Below, piece by piece: positions 20,743 to 32,841 of a DNA stretch of 64,000 nucleotides. The DNA lies in assembly GCA_977006965.1 (NCBI GenBank), contig OZ345364.1, positions 992,001 through 1,056,000 of the forward strand, written 5' to 3'. The stretch is from Phymatolithon calcareum. Taxonomy: Eukaryota; Rhodophyta; Florideophyceae; Hapalidiales. Position numbers and translations under genes: made by a program. The notes below the pieces were generated by a model. That model worked only from the letters and a program-made list of their open reading frames with translations, did no database searches and was not told the origin of the DNA. How positions within the stretch are numbered: the first letter of the stretch is position 1; each line of letters starts with the position of its first letter.

Positions 20743-23700
20743 TTATTTGTTCTCCGGAGTAGTCCACGGCATAAACGGGTTGTAAAAAAATCGTTCTTCC
20801 TTAGGGTGTGGAAGCTCACTTGGCCCATCCGATGCCAATAGCACCGGTTTAGTTTCTGCTATCGACGTATCGTCGAAATTTAAGTTGTTTTTTCTCCCAC
20901 GATCGATCATCAAGTTTCTTGCTCGCTCTTCTCTTTCAAAACGGCGACGATCCTTTTCAATAGATACAGCTGTCATCTCATTACAGAGCTTAGACCCTTT
21001 CTCTGGGATTATGGGACACTGAAAGTCTGGAACAATCGACACAGGACACAAAATACTCTTAACGTTAATGACAGCGCGCCGGTAGCTCTCAGTACGGTCA
21101 TCAATGTCCCATTGTAAATATGTACACCCTGCACTTTCGAGAAGATTAGTGTTTCGTATCCCCCATTCTTCGTCTTCTTCCACGCCATTTTCCAATATTC
21201 TCCCCTCTGCAGCCTTCAGGGTTCTCACTAGCGCCAAGAATGGGCCATTATCTGCAATCTTGTCCTCGTAAGGCTGCTCAAAAAGCAGCCTTACTTGTCC
21301 AAAAATCTTCGCACTTCCCGACACATATTGCACAAAGTCGTACTGCGGTTCCTCATTATAGAATGCTGATGCTGCCCTTACGAGTTGTTTCAGACCACGA
21401 ACTGTTTCAACAGATTTTCCGTTCACTCCATGATTTTGCAACCATGGATAACGTGCCTTAATTTCCACTGTCTGTACAACTCTGACGGAGTCAAAATCCA
21501 TTCTAAACACGGGCACATCACGGCTTTCAAGGCCGCCCCGCAGTCCACGAACAATATTTAAAACGCTCTCTCCGTCAATTAGAGAAGATGTAAGCTTTGT
21601 GAGAGACCGCTTTCGCTTCTTTTTTGTCGGCTCCTCGCCATTGCTTTCTAGTCCGACTACACGAACAGCACCTTCATTGGCAGAGAGCTCCTTTGGCTCG
21701 TTGCATGGATACATGCGCTGTAGCACGCCGAGCTCACGCGTGGTCGCTCGTCTTGCAACTTGCTCCTCAGCGCCCCCAGTCTTAGTGGATCGATTGTAAT
21801 GGGCACGTGTGCCTACATGATGAGACTCCCCTAGGTGCGCGTCGAAGTTTTGAACATTTCCCCCGGCCATTATGTCGAACGCTAAATGGCAGTACAGTTG
21901 ATGCACCTTCGGCGTGGCGAGTGGCCGGCCAATGGGTGCCAGTCCCGAACCCATGGCTCGCCCTTTTGCCCTTCCAATAGAATTTTCGTAGCTCTGATAG
22001 AACTTAGTATTCAAAACAGAAATCTCTCCGTGCACTGTACTATAAACATGCCAGGGAAGCGTATTTATCCGCCGTACGAAGTGATGCAGATGTATGTAAG
22101 ATAAAACCAGGTCCAACATGTAGTGCATGATCTTTGCAGCCCCACCGATACCCTTTTCGGAACCTTTTGAAAGAAACGGCAACACCGCAAGTGAGGAGTA
22201 TAAATTTTGGGCAGTAACGTTGGCGTGTCCAGGGGCCAAAATGGCACCTGCTTTGGGGAGACGATATGTACCTGTTTGAGATCGCCTGGGTAGGCACACT
22301 TGATGATGGTTTGCCTTATCCAATATCGCACTTGAAGCATCCCCTTTCAAACAGACTGCAAAGAAAGTGCCAATGGATTGCAAAATATCCTTTGTATATC
22401 CAATGTCGAAGTTATGCATAGACTCGAATTTGCAGAATGAGTGAAAGCTGAAAGGCCTTGCGTGAACTAGAGAGCATGTTTTCCGACCAATATCACAAAG
22501 CAAGTCAGCGGGATTTGGAACGGTACTCGCAGTTGCTGCTGACATGCGAGACACAACTTGGTTTCGCATTTCAGAGGAGCCTAGACAACATTCGAATCGA
22601 TCCATTAGGACCGATGCCGGCAGATGCAAGCTTTTCTCCTTCAAGTATTGCTCTTTCTCAGTCTTTGTGCCCATGCTCGCTACAGATGCATAAATAGACT
22701 TCATGAGTGTGGTTGTTTTCAGCAGCTGAGTTCTAGTGTCCACCAGGTTCATTCCGGCTAAAGAGATGAAGCACCGTCCACAAGGATGAGCTGTGTTGTC
22801 GCTCATCCGGCATGAAGTAAGTAGTGCAACTTCTGGCATATCCGCCACAATTGACAACAAAATGGGCTTGATTTCACGCTCCACACCGTCTGGAAATAGA
22901 ACTTTCAAGGCCACCTTTTCATTCAAGGGCGATAGTAAACGTACCAACGTGGATTGTGTAACTATTCTTCGTGTGGATCGCACAATATCTTTAGACAGCC
23001 TTCTTCCCGCTATTGAATTTTTCCGAACAATTGGAATGAAACCCACATTGACTGCCAGCTTCCCCTTCACTTTCCTTGAAAAGCCCAGTAGATACATGAT
23101 CACCGGGTACATTAGCCGTTTGTTCAAGCGCGTGACGTTTGCTTTGTCTACAAACAGCTGCACTGGTACTAAAGTCTTCTCCTGAAGCACCCCTGTGCTA
23201 GTCATGATCTCGTGCAGATACAGTAGATCATCACCTGAATGGAAATCTGTGACAATTCGCCTGCCGTTGGTGTCAAATTTCATGCAAGGATTCAGGTTAA
23301 GGTGTTCGGTCCAATTCTGTACCTTTCTTCCGTCGATTGTCAAGCTTTTTCAGTTCCGGATAATACCCAAAATTGTTTTTGGTAGATTCCTAACATAAGC
23401 AGTGTAATCGCCAATGTCCGCCCGTTCTGTTTTTACAACATAGGACTCCCATTTTCCGAACTCCTCCAATGCAAGTTTTTGTCTGTGCGCATGATCGGTC
23501 CGAAACATTTTCCCTGAACGCCATAGAAAACATACCTCCCCTTTCGGGTCAAGCGAGTCTAGGTATTTTCCAGTCTCCAAAACCGAGAGGCCTTGTCTTT
23601 GTATTCCGGAAGTGCAGATGTATACAGCGGCCTTATACTGCAAGTAAGATACAGGTTGAAGATCGATGGCACTGCTTCCTCCAGTATCAGTAACAGCGGA

Positions 23701-24030
23701 TATATCTGTATTGTCACTTATGCCCAGCAACAAATCTGCATCATCATCGTCCGCAACATCCTGCTCCTCTGCTTCGTGGTGATCTTCTTCTGAAAGCGAC
23801 GAGTTTTCGTCGACGTCGACATCACCCGTGCTCGGAGTTCCCTGAAAAGCGTCCATACCAGATGCCGGTGCCTCGCGCAGTGCAAAATCTTGCAAGTGTG
23901 CAGAATTCCTGGCCTCCGCCGTGCTCGCGATACAAGTTGGGTGTACGCCACATTTTGCCCTGTGCCTTGACGCATCTATGGAACGCCGCGAAATGCGACC
24001 ACATTTTGTGCATTGCTCCTCGAACACCAT
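20743..24030 (-). pseudogene. Plavaka-type (CACTA/Tnp2-like) transposase with one in-frame TGA
   Basis: ATG at 24030. N-terminus with a zinc finger CTKCGRISRRSIDASRHRAKC-like arrangement (residues about 7-27), an acidic low-complexity stretch, then after 226 codons a single TGA (23350-23352). The same frame continues for 869 more codons. Past the stop the hallmark region follows: TLVPVQLFVDKANVTRL with the first catalytic Asp, YLLGFSRKVKGK, LLSIVADMPEVALLTSC with a second Asp and HPCGRC zinc ligands, and a late HHVGTRAHYNRSTKTGG motif. The combined length near 1,096 codons fits Plavaka proteins. One point change separates it from an intact gene. Cut-and-paste DNA transposase; termini not located. 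Confidence 0.85.
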
Positions 24031-24885
24031 TGTTAGCTGACCGAATGAGACGATGTGTGTGGGGGGGGTGGTTTAAGTTCTCAAGCAAATGATATGACGT
24101 GAGATTGTAAGCACCAGTCAATGCTCTCCGCTGGGGTAATGAAGTGATCAGAAAAAACCCTATTTTCTGTTATTTGTTCGAAGGAAACCCAACAGAAATC
24201 TAGTATATTCAGTGTTTTCATTATGGTCTGAGTAAGGTTTTAAAGTTGAATGTAGTACAGGTGGTGCCAACTGTCTCGCTCGTTTGCAATCGAAGACGGA
24301 GTCGCGACTTTTCTCACTTCTTTCTCTTGCGAACGTGAAAGCTTCATTTTTGATTGAGAAAAAGTTTTATTATTCTACAGTCGGTATACTTCTCGAAAAT
24401 CATCGGAGCAACTCTTCTAAGGTTTTTTGTAGTACGATATGGCACAATCCCGTGGAAAATATTTGCTCAGTGCTTCTTTTTAAATTTTTCCTCTCTGGCT
24501 TCTTTCTATTGATACAAGAGAGAATAATCTACCTCCTATCTGGGAAAGTAGCTCCGGCTCTCAATATTCCCGCATGTGACCCCAATACTCGGCTTTGTGC
24601 AATTAAACTGGAAGAAACATCGTTGTTTCGCTTGTGAGTTGCAGTGCTGACTTTACAGATACCAGGACAGGTTGGCCAGCATGCAATGTGCCTTCCAGGC
24701 ACAGGTTGCTTTTTGTCACAAGTCCAGAGATTCAATTGGAGCACCTCCGATCTCGATTGCAAGAACATGGACAGCTGTCTTTCCTGCATAAAAGAAGCGA
24801 TTTGATTGGAAGATCTTAAATGCACTGGTATTTTTATTTCACCTTGGATGCAATTGTGACCGTTAGGTTCTTTTATCCTTCTTCA
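24031..24885. other. No gene recognised
   Basis: Includes a G9 run at about 24060. Probably the 5' flank of the transposon; no terminal inverted repeat matched the left side by eye. Confidence 0.4.
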
Positions 24886-25302
24886 TCACCTGCCCCACAA
24901 CATCATTGGAGAGACGCCCTCGACATTCTTCGGAAATTTAGGCCTCGATAACGGATCATTTTGCGTGACGCGGCAGAAACCCCCCAAATACAAGCAAAAA
25001 TTCGGTGCAGAAGATTGTGATGTAGTCACCGGAGGAAGATCGGCATGCTCTGGAAGCGCACCACTTAGATCCGGTAGCGGTGGCATAACTATTTCTCCTT
25101 GATAAATCTTGAAAAATGTGGATTTTTGATACCAGCTTCCAACAAATTCCCCCAACGGCAGCGAGGATTCTGAGAGGAAACGACGAACGTATAAAATTGA
25201 CGCACAGGTATGAATGCACGGGTATTCATACTCCTGCCAATGCACGCACGTGCATGAATGGTCATCCAAATTCACCTTATACTGCTTGTCAGAAGTAATC
25301 AA
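24886..25302 (-). pseudogene. Mutator-like (MULE) transposase, SWIM zinc finger end
   Basis: The 138-codon frame begins without ATG (upstream stop near 25312) and holds a SWIM finger: YKVNLDDHSCTCVHWQEYEY with PCIHTCASI (CxC...CxH), followed by WYQKSTFFKIYQGEIVMPPL, the usual pattern C-terminal to the MuDR catalytic domain. The catalytic part is absent, so this is a 3' remnant or last exon. Confidence 0.75.
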
Positions 25303-28033
25303 AAAATTACCTCAAGAATAATGCACATTCATCCGGCGGCCAACAGCGCAAAAATAGAGCAGTATTTTGTGCATGTACAGGGACTGTTCCGCAGCTGGAA
25401 AGGTATCAATCGGCAAGGTCGCCGAGCGGGAGAATGCGGTAAATTGATAAATTGGGCAGTAATCGCTTTCTGAACATCAGAAATCAAATTTCTCTCCTAT
25501 TTTTGGATGCGTAGATACCGTAATTTTTGAAAGATGCAAGGAACATTCATTTTACTACAATTTACTAAGATCAATGCGGAAAAGTGCTTCTTCGTCGATC
25601 TTGAGCTGCGTAATATGGAGAACAGCAAAAGAAATATGAGGAATATAACTAGTAGTGGTGACAAAAGCGTGACATGAACACGAAAAAGTGTTTCATAAGA
25701 CGGTTCACAGTCTTTTCCTTGCTTGCATATGAAAACTCTGAGTTTTCTACTATCAGCCAATGACCCAGCCACTACACTCATGTAAACTCTTATTGGATGA
25801 TCCGAACGTCTGTCATTCAATTTACGGAACTTTTGATTCAGTAAACCGGTTATGCCGACGGTATGCCGCGGCGCAGACGAAATTAAAACGGCTTCCTCGT
25901 TTGTACCGGTTTATTACCGTCCTTAGAACACGCCAGGAGCTCTACAGCCTCCGTTTTCACTCTATGCAAGGATTAAATTATATGCTTCGAAACAGAATAC
26001 AGAGGGCTTTCTACTGAAGTAGGAAGAACGAAAACTTTAGACTTCTTCTTGATGATACAGCACGCCAAAAAAGCGGCATATGGCGTTTTTTCGGCATTTT
26101 TGTCAAGTTGAAGGCCTCATAACTCTACAAAAACAAATTCTTGGCGAGTATATTCCACAATATGCAGAAAGAGGAAAACGAAAACTTTAATTTGATGTGC
26201 AGTAATAGCGATGAAAAGCATGGGGTGCTGAGATAACGTCTAAGAAAGTTTTTAAAAAAGCGGCCAAGGTCGAAATTTGTCCTTGATCATTTCAGGAAGA
26301 TGTCCTCGAAAACGCCAAAAAGGAAGTTACGAGCCCTCCCTGAACTAATTCTGATACGTGTTTGTTGTAGCTGGCTATCAAACATTGGTGTAAACCCAAC
26401 AAAACGATTCTTTAATATAATGCATAATATTTTGGCAGTAGAATTTTCCAGAGACGTTATGATAGTGTATAAGATCAAAATGTGTACTCATCAGTGAAAA
26501 CACGGGTTAGCTGGTTTCAAAAACATCCCGAAAGACACATGTTTAATTTTATTTTTCGCGGGAAACCGCGTTTCGGAAACAAAACATTGGGTAAGTGGAT
26601 TACATTGTTGCTGACGCTATCGACACCTGACCTGCTCCTCCGCAAGCTGGTGATCAAAAAACTATAATTTTTTACATAAACCATAAAGCTGTATTTTACG
26701 GTCTAGTTTCGTGCTCCCCAGTCTATCTGACCTAAAATCTGCTTTTTCCCGCATTCTCCGGCTTTATTGGGACAAAACTGTGGAAATGTGGGACATGGCG
26801 ATCTTCGAACAAATTGTTCCGTTTCGTCCTAGGGTAGATCCGTTTTACAAACCGAAATAACTGTAAGGTCAAGACGTTGGCACCTGGGCATGTATCGGTC
26901 TCAACGGACCTGAGTGAAGGACCGTTTGCTGGATGCTGACAGAAAAGTACAAGATCATAACTACACTCATACATGGTGGTCATTTTAGTAAATACGGCAA
27001 ACTACGTGGTCATTTTAGTAAATTCCCCTAAATTAAATCCAAAGTTGCGAAGACGTTCCTCCTCCCGTGGAGATTTTCATACGGAGCCACGTCTGGATAT
27101 CTTTGCATACTGTAATGAGGCCGACGACAATAATAATGTACCTCTTTGCTATCGTCCAGAAAAAGCTAGGCCCCAACTCCGCGCCGCACTTCCGCAGCGA
27201 TCCTCTTGGCCTTCTAGCGAAGTGTCGGGGCATCCCACATTTTGGACAAAGGACACTTTATCCGCCATGTTCCGAACATATAAGTATCACACTTGAAGAA
27301 CATTTGTGTCGATGTTGGAACAGCATCCCGAATGCTTCAAGTCCTGAAATCCCAGAAACATTGACGAGAGATGCTTCAATACAACTGAAGTATATATTTA
27401 CTGCTTCAACGGTCTAGTAGCAAGGTCGGACTTTCGACAATTTTCGCACCCGACTTCATTTGGCCTTTTATGACGTTGGGACATGAACTCTCCAAGTACT
27501 ATTAGCGGTGGAACAAGTTTCGTTGTGCATAATTCCTTCCTCATCGTTTCCGTCGTTGATGAAATTCGAAGCGTTATTACGAATAAGGTCCCCAATTCTT
27601 TCTGGTCTACATCCTGTTACAATTCCGATTGCTCGGGCAGCGAGGTAAATTTATATCCTGAAACCTCAAAGAATCTACTGTTTGTTCTTTATGGAGGGTC
27701 GTCTTCTATTCTCTTCATTCTTTGCTTCGGCCCATCAGGCACCAGCATAGCAACTAGGCGAAGTGATGAAGATGGAACGCAATCTAAGTGCAACGTATTG
27801 CCGCCCACTTTGTACCTGAACCGTCTATTCCCAAATTTCTCTACGACATTCCGATTCTCCGGCCCTGCTGCGACTTCCTCAAGTCTTCTTATTAAGCCAA
27901 CTCTACTATTACTCTGTTATCAGTATCTGAATACTGCTTTGACAAAGCCATACAGCTCTTCTCCTTCATGAGCATACTTGACGTCGTCCTTGCGCTTCTC
28001 TGCTGTGTATACCGCATCGCCTGCATATATCGT
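25303..28033. other. No gene recognised
   Basis: Only short frames; the longest is 162 codons on the plus strand (27483-27971), Ser/Leu-rich and without a motif. A short tandem GTGGTCATTTTAGTAAA occurs twice at 26974-27021. Confidence 0.4.
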
Positions 28034-28360
28034 CTACCAGACGCTATTATCCGGCCACCACTCCAGTCTTGCAGGGAAACGTGCACTTTTCATTCTTTCC
28101 CAGCAAGGCAAATTTGCCGCTGGCTGCTCTGCTCTCTCGATTTTCATTTCTACATCATCAGCATTTCCAATATGGCGGAGTAATTTTCGCATCTTATCGG
28201 CGTACTTAGAAGAGTCTATTGCATTGTGTGCAATATTGTCGTTTAGCGGAATGGGTTGATTGGAATGATTGTTAGTGCTCGGATTGTCACCAGGGCCTTG
28301 GCAATGAGAGCGAGTCCGGGCGTTTGACAGTCCGCTATGATACAGGGTCATTTCTTGCAT
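28034..28360 (-). CDS. Small protein, edge of R2b
   Basis: 108-codon ATG frame. The first about 30 residues are shared with 7093-7314 (R2), the remainder is unique (DNIAHNAIDSSKYADKMRKL). No hydrophobic segment. The chimeric junction coincides with the R2b boundary near 28267. Function unknown. Confidence 0.3.
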   Translation of the reverse strand: MQEMTLYHSGLSNARTRSHCQGPGDNPSTNNHSNQPIPLNDNIAHNAIDSSKYADKMRKLLRHIGNADDVEMKIERAEQPAANLPCWERMKSARFPARLEWWPDNSVW

Positions 28361-28801
28361 TGCATTTTTAACTTGGGAAGCGATTGCAATCGTTATCTTA
28401 GGGTCATTTTTAACACGGTTATCGCTGGAACGTGATATTTAGAACTCTGTGTTACCCGTGTCGCGCATTTTACGGTTGTAGAAAGCAAAATTGCATTAAG
28501 TTCTTCCGCTTTTTACAGATGATTTACACGATCGATGCATGCCGTATGTGCTACTAAGTAGCACATACTGAAAGTCCTTACGAACCATCTCGCTTTTCAA
28601 ATTTTTTCTAGAACACATCTCGAATATAGATTGACATTGGTCCTCTGCCAATGTGATCGTCTATGACAGCGCTCTTCTTTCTTAAAACTTTGGCATTTTC
28701 TAGCAATGAGGATCCGCATTTCCCCCACCAGGGCGGAGCATATTCCGCTGTAGTAGAACGAACCACGAGTAGGAGCACTTGAACATATACTGTCGTCATA
28801 T

Positions 28802-29173
28802 TCAGTCTAGTGAAGGGAAGCATGAATCACATATTCCGGTTATCAGAAGCTCACGCTCGGCGGGGGTGAGATCACTTAATATTTCTTGAATGTTAACATC
28901 GGAAGTTTCCCATATTTTAAAACGAACGCGGTCCACCATTACGGAGTTTGTTTTCCTACAAAAGGGGCATTTGGTCGGGATGCACATCCGAGCACTTTTG
29001 CTACCAGTAGAGCGGTTTGCCTCGGCTGTAGAACTCTGAGCACTGGTAGTCGAATCTTTTGGCTTGTAATTTCTGGCGCCTTGACCTTTCGCATGACTAC
29101 TCTTCGAAGGTGCAGCTGTCGCATGTTCTTTTCTGGATGCAGTACTCTTCATTTCTGAGGGCTTGGCTGACAT
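28802..29173 (-). CDS. Small zinc-ribbon-like protein
   Basis: 123 residues from ATG at 29173. The N-terminal half is Ser/Thr/Ala/Lys-rich and disordered (to about residue 62). The C-terminal half has CPFCRKTNSV (two Cys), a predicted strand/helix region DRVRFKIWETSDVN, and LTPAERELLITGICDSCF (two Cys), giving a four-cysteine metal site. The last motif resembles short hypothetical proteins of large DNA viruses and phages, but I cannot name a family. The paralogue at 7745-8116 carries a nonsense codon. Confidence 0.55.
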   Translation of the reverse strand: MSAKPSEMKSTASRKEHATAAPSKSSHAKGQGARNYKPKDSTTSAQSSTAEANRSTGSKSARMCIPTKCPFCRKTNSVMVDRVRFKIWETSDVNIQEILSDLTPAERELLITGICDSCFPSLD

Positions 29174-29378
29174 GGCGATGCAATAGCCCCTGCTGTCGAG
29201 ACCGAAAACAAGCGTATCTTCCTGAGAAGTATTACTGAGCAGAAGTTCTACTCTTGGTCGAAAAGCTAGTCGATAAGAAACTCATTCATCACCCGGTTTT
29301 TAAGGCGTGCGGGACTGCCTATGTCCTGAAGAGCCCCAGAATGATTTTGGGGCATAATTTTGCTACTTTTTACCCCGG

Positions 29379-29590
29379 CGGGAGATATATCCCATGTCTC
29401 CCGCCATGGTAAAAAGTGGCCAAATTATTTCCCAGAACATCAACCCGGCGGGGTGACCTATCTCAAGTCTCCCTCCAATAACTCCAAGCCGGATGACATA
29501 TCCCATATCTCCTGCCCAGGAAAAAAGTGGCCAAATTATTCCCCAAAATGTCATTCCGGCGGGGTGACAAATCGCATGTTACCCCGTGCG
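29379..29590. repeat. Imperfect tandem repeat, copy b
   Basis: Counterpart of 8322-8530, with a few substitutions. The crossing plus-strand frame is 29360-29761. Confidence 0.6.
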
Positions 29591-29895
29591 CCGAAACGAA
29601 ACGGGGAAGTCTACACCCTGGGTGAACCTCAAAACAAGGCTGATAAGCCAGTTACTCGCTGCCTCGTGACAGTAACTGCCCTTCCCTGCCAGACGCAAGA
29701 TCCTCTCTCGTGTCTGAATTTCAGCGAATGGATTCTCCCAATAGCATCTCAGAAGCCTTGACACAGCATCATGCATCATGATGATCATCATCATCATGCA
29801 TGTACAGCACAGTTGCCTACATTAGTTACTATAAATAGCAAGTGTCCCGTACCGAATTGCGGGAAGGGCCAACCATTATGGCAATAACCCAAGAA

Positions 29896-30198
29896 CTACC
29901 TAGTAGAGCTTAATCTATTCCAATAATTGAACAACACCCAGAAGAGCGGTCGGCAAACGACTAAAACCGCCTTCTTCATTGCGGCTCCCGCTAGGATCTC
30001 GCATATCCCGGAACGGATTGGCTCTGATAACGAGTAACGAGGGACACCGCAAGGGATTATTCTTCGTCTCGAGAGGCCTCCTGGGTGAGCGCGGGATTCC
30101 GTATCATCACGCCATCGCCCCACGATGATCAGTCCGGTGAGTGTGAGGGCCGTAACCGGCCTGTCGGAAAGATTATTATCTTCGTAGATCCAGAGCAC
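29896..30198 (-). CDS. Unrecognised 100-residue frame in R2b
   Basis: Counterpart of 8836-9138. It remains open with a handful of residue changes. Coding uncertain. Confidence 0.25.
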   Translation of the reverse strand: MLWIYEDNNLSDRPVTALTLTGLIIVGRWRDDTESRAHPGGLSRRRIIPCGVPRYSLSEPIRSGICEILAGAAMKKAVLVVCRPLFWVLFNYWNRLSSTR

Positions 30199-31108
30199 GT
30201 TTATAATTTTCGCTATCGCTCTTTACAAGTTTTATCATGCGTCAGCACATGCTGTGGTAAAATTTGAATGAAAATCTACTTTTCTTCTTCTATAAAAAGA
30301 AGACGGCGTCTGGACTAAGCGAGCACTTGACGAGCTCCTGGTCATGTTCCAGGCTATAGACAACCTTCAGCCCCACAAGGCAGAGTAAGCATTCCCTGCA
30401 AATCTGACCCCCAGCATGACTCGGGAACGTGGTGTATTTATCCCCCTCGAAGCCCCTCAGGGGACCGGAGGTGGGTTTTTGTAGACCCCCGAACTGTGTA
30501 ACATCCATTGCGAAACCGCTCCTAGGGCAGAATCAAGCCAAATTTTCTTGGCACTCGAAAAGTTGCCCCAAGCGTCAGAAGATGAGCTGGTAACTTTTTT
30601 AACTAAGAATCCATGTAACAGCCGGGACACAGGAATACGGGGTGGTGAAAAATATCAAATGCGCTACGATCCCGGTAGCGCCGAGGCCTAGTACATGGGA
30701 TAGCGGATATAGTACTCACTCTAACAGTACAGACTCTAGCAGTATAGCTGGAGTTCGAATTACGTGCCTTTTTGGCCAGCTTGGGTGCAATATTTAGCTT
30801 TTCGCTTCCTTCACGTCGGATCATGGCCACAAGAACTGCTTTTCACTCCCCTAAACGATGGTTATCATAATATAATATCCAAAATATTATTTTGCACCTA
30901 AATCGCCCTTTCTCTTGCGTACTCTGGCTGCAGTGAGAAAGCGTTCACCTCTAAGATGAAGTTGCCAATCGATAGATCGGAAAGTTCCGAAGCCATTGGC
31001 ACTATTTTCTTTTTTATGGAGTAAATAGCGGATTTGATAATTTTTCGAGCCCCGATTATGAAGGCCATTTTGTCTCGGCTGTTACATGGATTTTTAGTTT
31101 TTAAAAAA

Positions 31109-31163
31109 GAAGAAGAAATTAGATTTTTATTTTATTTTTAAATAAAAATCTAATTTCTTCTTC
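31109..31163. other. Hairpin, 24-bp arms, 3' of TM gene
   Basis: Same structure as 10371-10425. It starts about 100 bases past the stop of the minus-strand gene ending at 31266. Confidence 0.75.
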
Positions 31164-31265
31164 TTCTTCTTCAAGGAAAATGTCGGAGGTTTCTTGTTCC
31201 GCTCAGTCGTGGGCCATTGTACAGCTTGTCAGAAATATTGAACTGTTTTATTATGCCTGTATTGT

Positions 31266-32123
31266 TCAAGGAGCCCCAGTCGAGTGTTCCTCCTGTATTT
31301 TACATTCAGTCTCATCTCCCCCGCTATCGGTATATCTCACGAAGTACACAATTATTGCCCCAACAATAGCTACAATCAGAAGTGCACCAAAGACTGCAAT
31401 CAAAGCAACGACCCATATCTTAGACCTCCAAGATGGACCACCGGTTGTCTTACGCGAAAAACTCCCAATTGGTGCCTCACTCGTGCCCATGTAGTAGCAC
31501 ATGCCCTTCCCGGTTGATGTGACAACCAGAAGTTTGTCCTTGTTAACTTTCATCTGTTCCGCATGTTCCACAGAAAAGCTCACGTCGTGACTAGGACGGG
31601 CAAGAAGTATCTTGTACACTTCGTGCTGTCCGCAATGTACTGGTAATCGTGCGTTGACCTTTGATCGGACTCGGTGATTGAAACGAGCTTTACCGGCCAT
31701 ATTCAAGGAAAACGCATTGTCAACTCCAATGCCGCGCCCATGGACAACGTTGCGGGCCCCTGCCGCTCGCTGCACTCGGTCTGCGATAGAAGCGAATGCC
31801 GAGTTTGTGTCTGACACCGCTTTTGAAAAGCGAAGTATTGTAGAAAACCGCCCTGGTGCGCATCGCTGTCCGCCCACTCGAAGGAAGCCAGGCGATACAA
31901 TGGCGGATGAAATTTCTTGCGCTATGCTCACTTGCGGCAAGCCGTCGAAGAAGACTTCATTGCCACATTGTGCCCCACCGCGTGTCAAGTTGCCGTTGAA
32001 TGGGAAGGTCAGATGAGGTACTTCGAACAGAGCGTTTGCGCTGTGAAGAAGGACGGAGAGAAGGATGGCTAGTCTGAGATTTTGACCCAGACGTCGGTTT
32101 CTCAGATGCCTCCAACGAAACAT
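31266..32123 (-). CDS. Type I membrane protein, unknown family
   Basis: 285 residues from ATG at 32123. The basic start is followed by a signal peptide (LRLAILLSVLLHSANA, to about residue 32). The ectodomain of roughly 190 residues has several Cys (QCGNEVF, RCAPGRF, PVHCGQH, GMCYYMG). One TM segment (WVVALIAVFGALLIVAIVGAI, near 232-252) and a short acidic tail with one Cys follow. The region from SFSRKTTGG on lies in R2 and is duplicated at 10513, where it is joined to a different N-terminus. It could be a cell-surface protein. No homologous family recognised. Confidence 0.65.
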   Translation of the reverse strand: MFRWRHLRNRRLGQNLRLAILLSVLLHSANALFEVPHLTFPFNGNLTRGGAQCGNEVFFDGLPQVSIAQEISSAIVSPGFLRVGGQRCAPGRFSTILRFSKAVSDTNSAFASIADRVQRAAGARNVVHGRGIGVDNAFSLNMAGKARFNHRVRSKVNARLPVHCGQHEVYKILLARPSHDVSFSVEHAEQMKVNKDKLLVVTSTGKGMCYYMGTSEAPIGSFSRKTTGGPSWRSKIWVVALIAVFGALLIVAIVGAIIVYFVRYTDSGGDETECKIQEEHSTGAP

Positions 32124-32841
32124 GATCAGTTCATGAAGCTCCAGGTCATTATTCGTCCGGTGTTAGACGCAAATAGAACACTTAAAAAGGTTTGCCATGA
32201 GAAATTGGACGAAGCACGCCGACGGAACGCCGTCCCCACCATCCGTCTTCTCCTGTAAACTTTCCAATCAAATGTATTCAAAATTCTGCTCTGATGGGGA
32301 ACCTAATTCCGGTCCGACAATGGACGGCTCCACAGGGAAATGCTTGTAAAGCTGGTATGAAATTCAGATTTTAGTGCCAGGAGAAGCTATCAAACTATGC
32401 AAGGTTGTATACAGTCGGCCCTGGAAAAGACTTCAATTAGTATTAGGCAAAAGCGGGAACCTCTGGGCCTCCTTGCATGCCCCAACTGGTAATGCTATAA
32501 CAGCCCAGACGCATATCATCGCAACTGTAGTGCTGTAGTGTACTACCTTGGTGCGTTTAACACAATCCCGGTGGTGTTAAAAACTAATCTAATCCTTCCC
32601 CATTAGGTCCTCCCTTAACAAAAGAAACCTACTTCGATGAAATACGGATATGATGAAGGCACCACGCGCAAAAGGCATTCACCACCAACGGGCGATTGAG
32701 ATTCAGCTCGAACAGCCACAAAGATGCCCACCGTGTATTCGTCCACGAACGGGGAGAGGTATCATGAAGAACGAAGAACAGTTCTTGCCAGATGACAAAC
32801 GCTGTCATGCAAGGCCATGAAGTCTCCGAAGTTGACGACCT
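32124..32841. other. Intergenic, no gene recognised
   Basis: Lies between two same-strand genes; upstream region of 31266-32123 and downstream region of the TMEM161-like gene. No motif identified. Confidence 0.5.

Larger units (their letters stand above)
28267..31460. repeat. Duplicated block R2, copy b
   Basis: Direct repeat of 7222-10727. It lacks the MITE and keeps the zinc-ribbon gene open, so it is the better preserved copy. The right edge lies inside the TM gene 31266-32123. Confidence 0.95.

Noticed and set aside
13540-23352. Read-through or selenocysteine UGA codons
   Set aside because: Both UGA cases are in transposons, other broken frames use TAA, and no selenocysteine element could be identified; decay is simpler.
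27483-27971. 162-codon plus-strand frame
   Set aside because: Ser/Leu-rich, low complexity, no domain, no duplicate for comparison.
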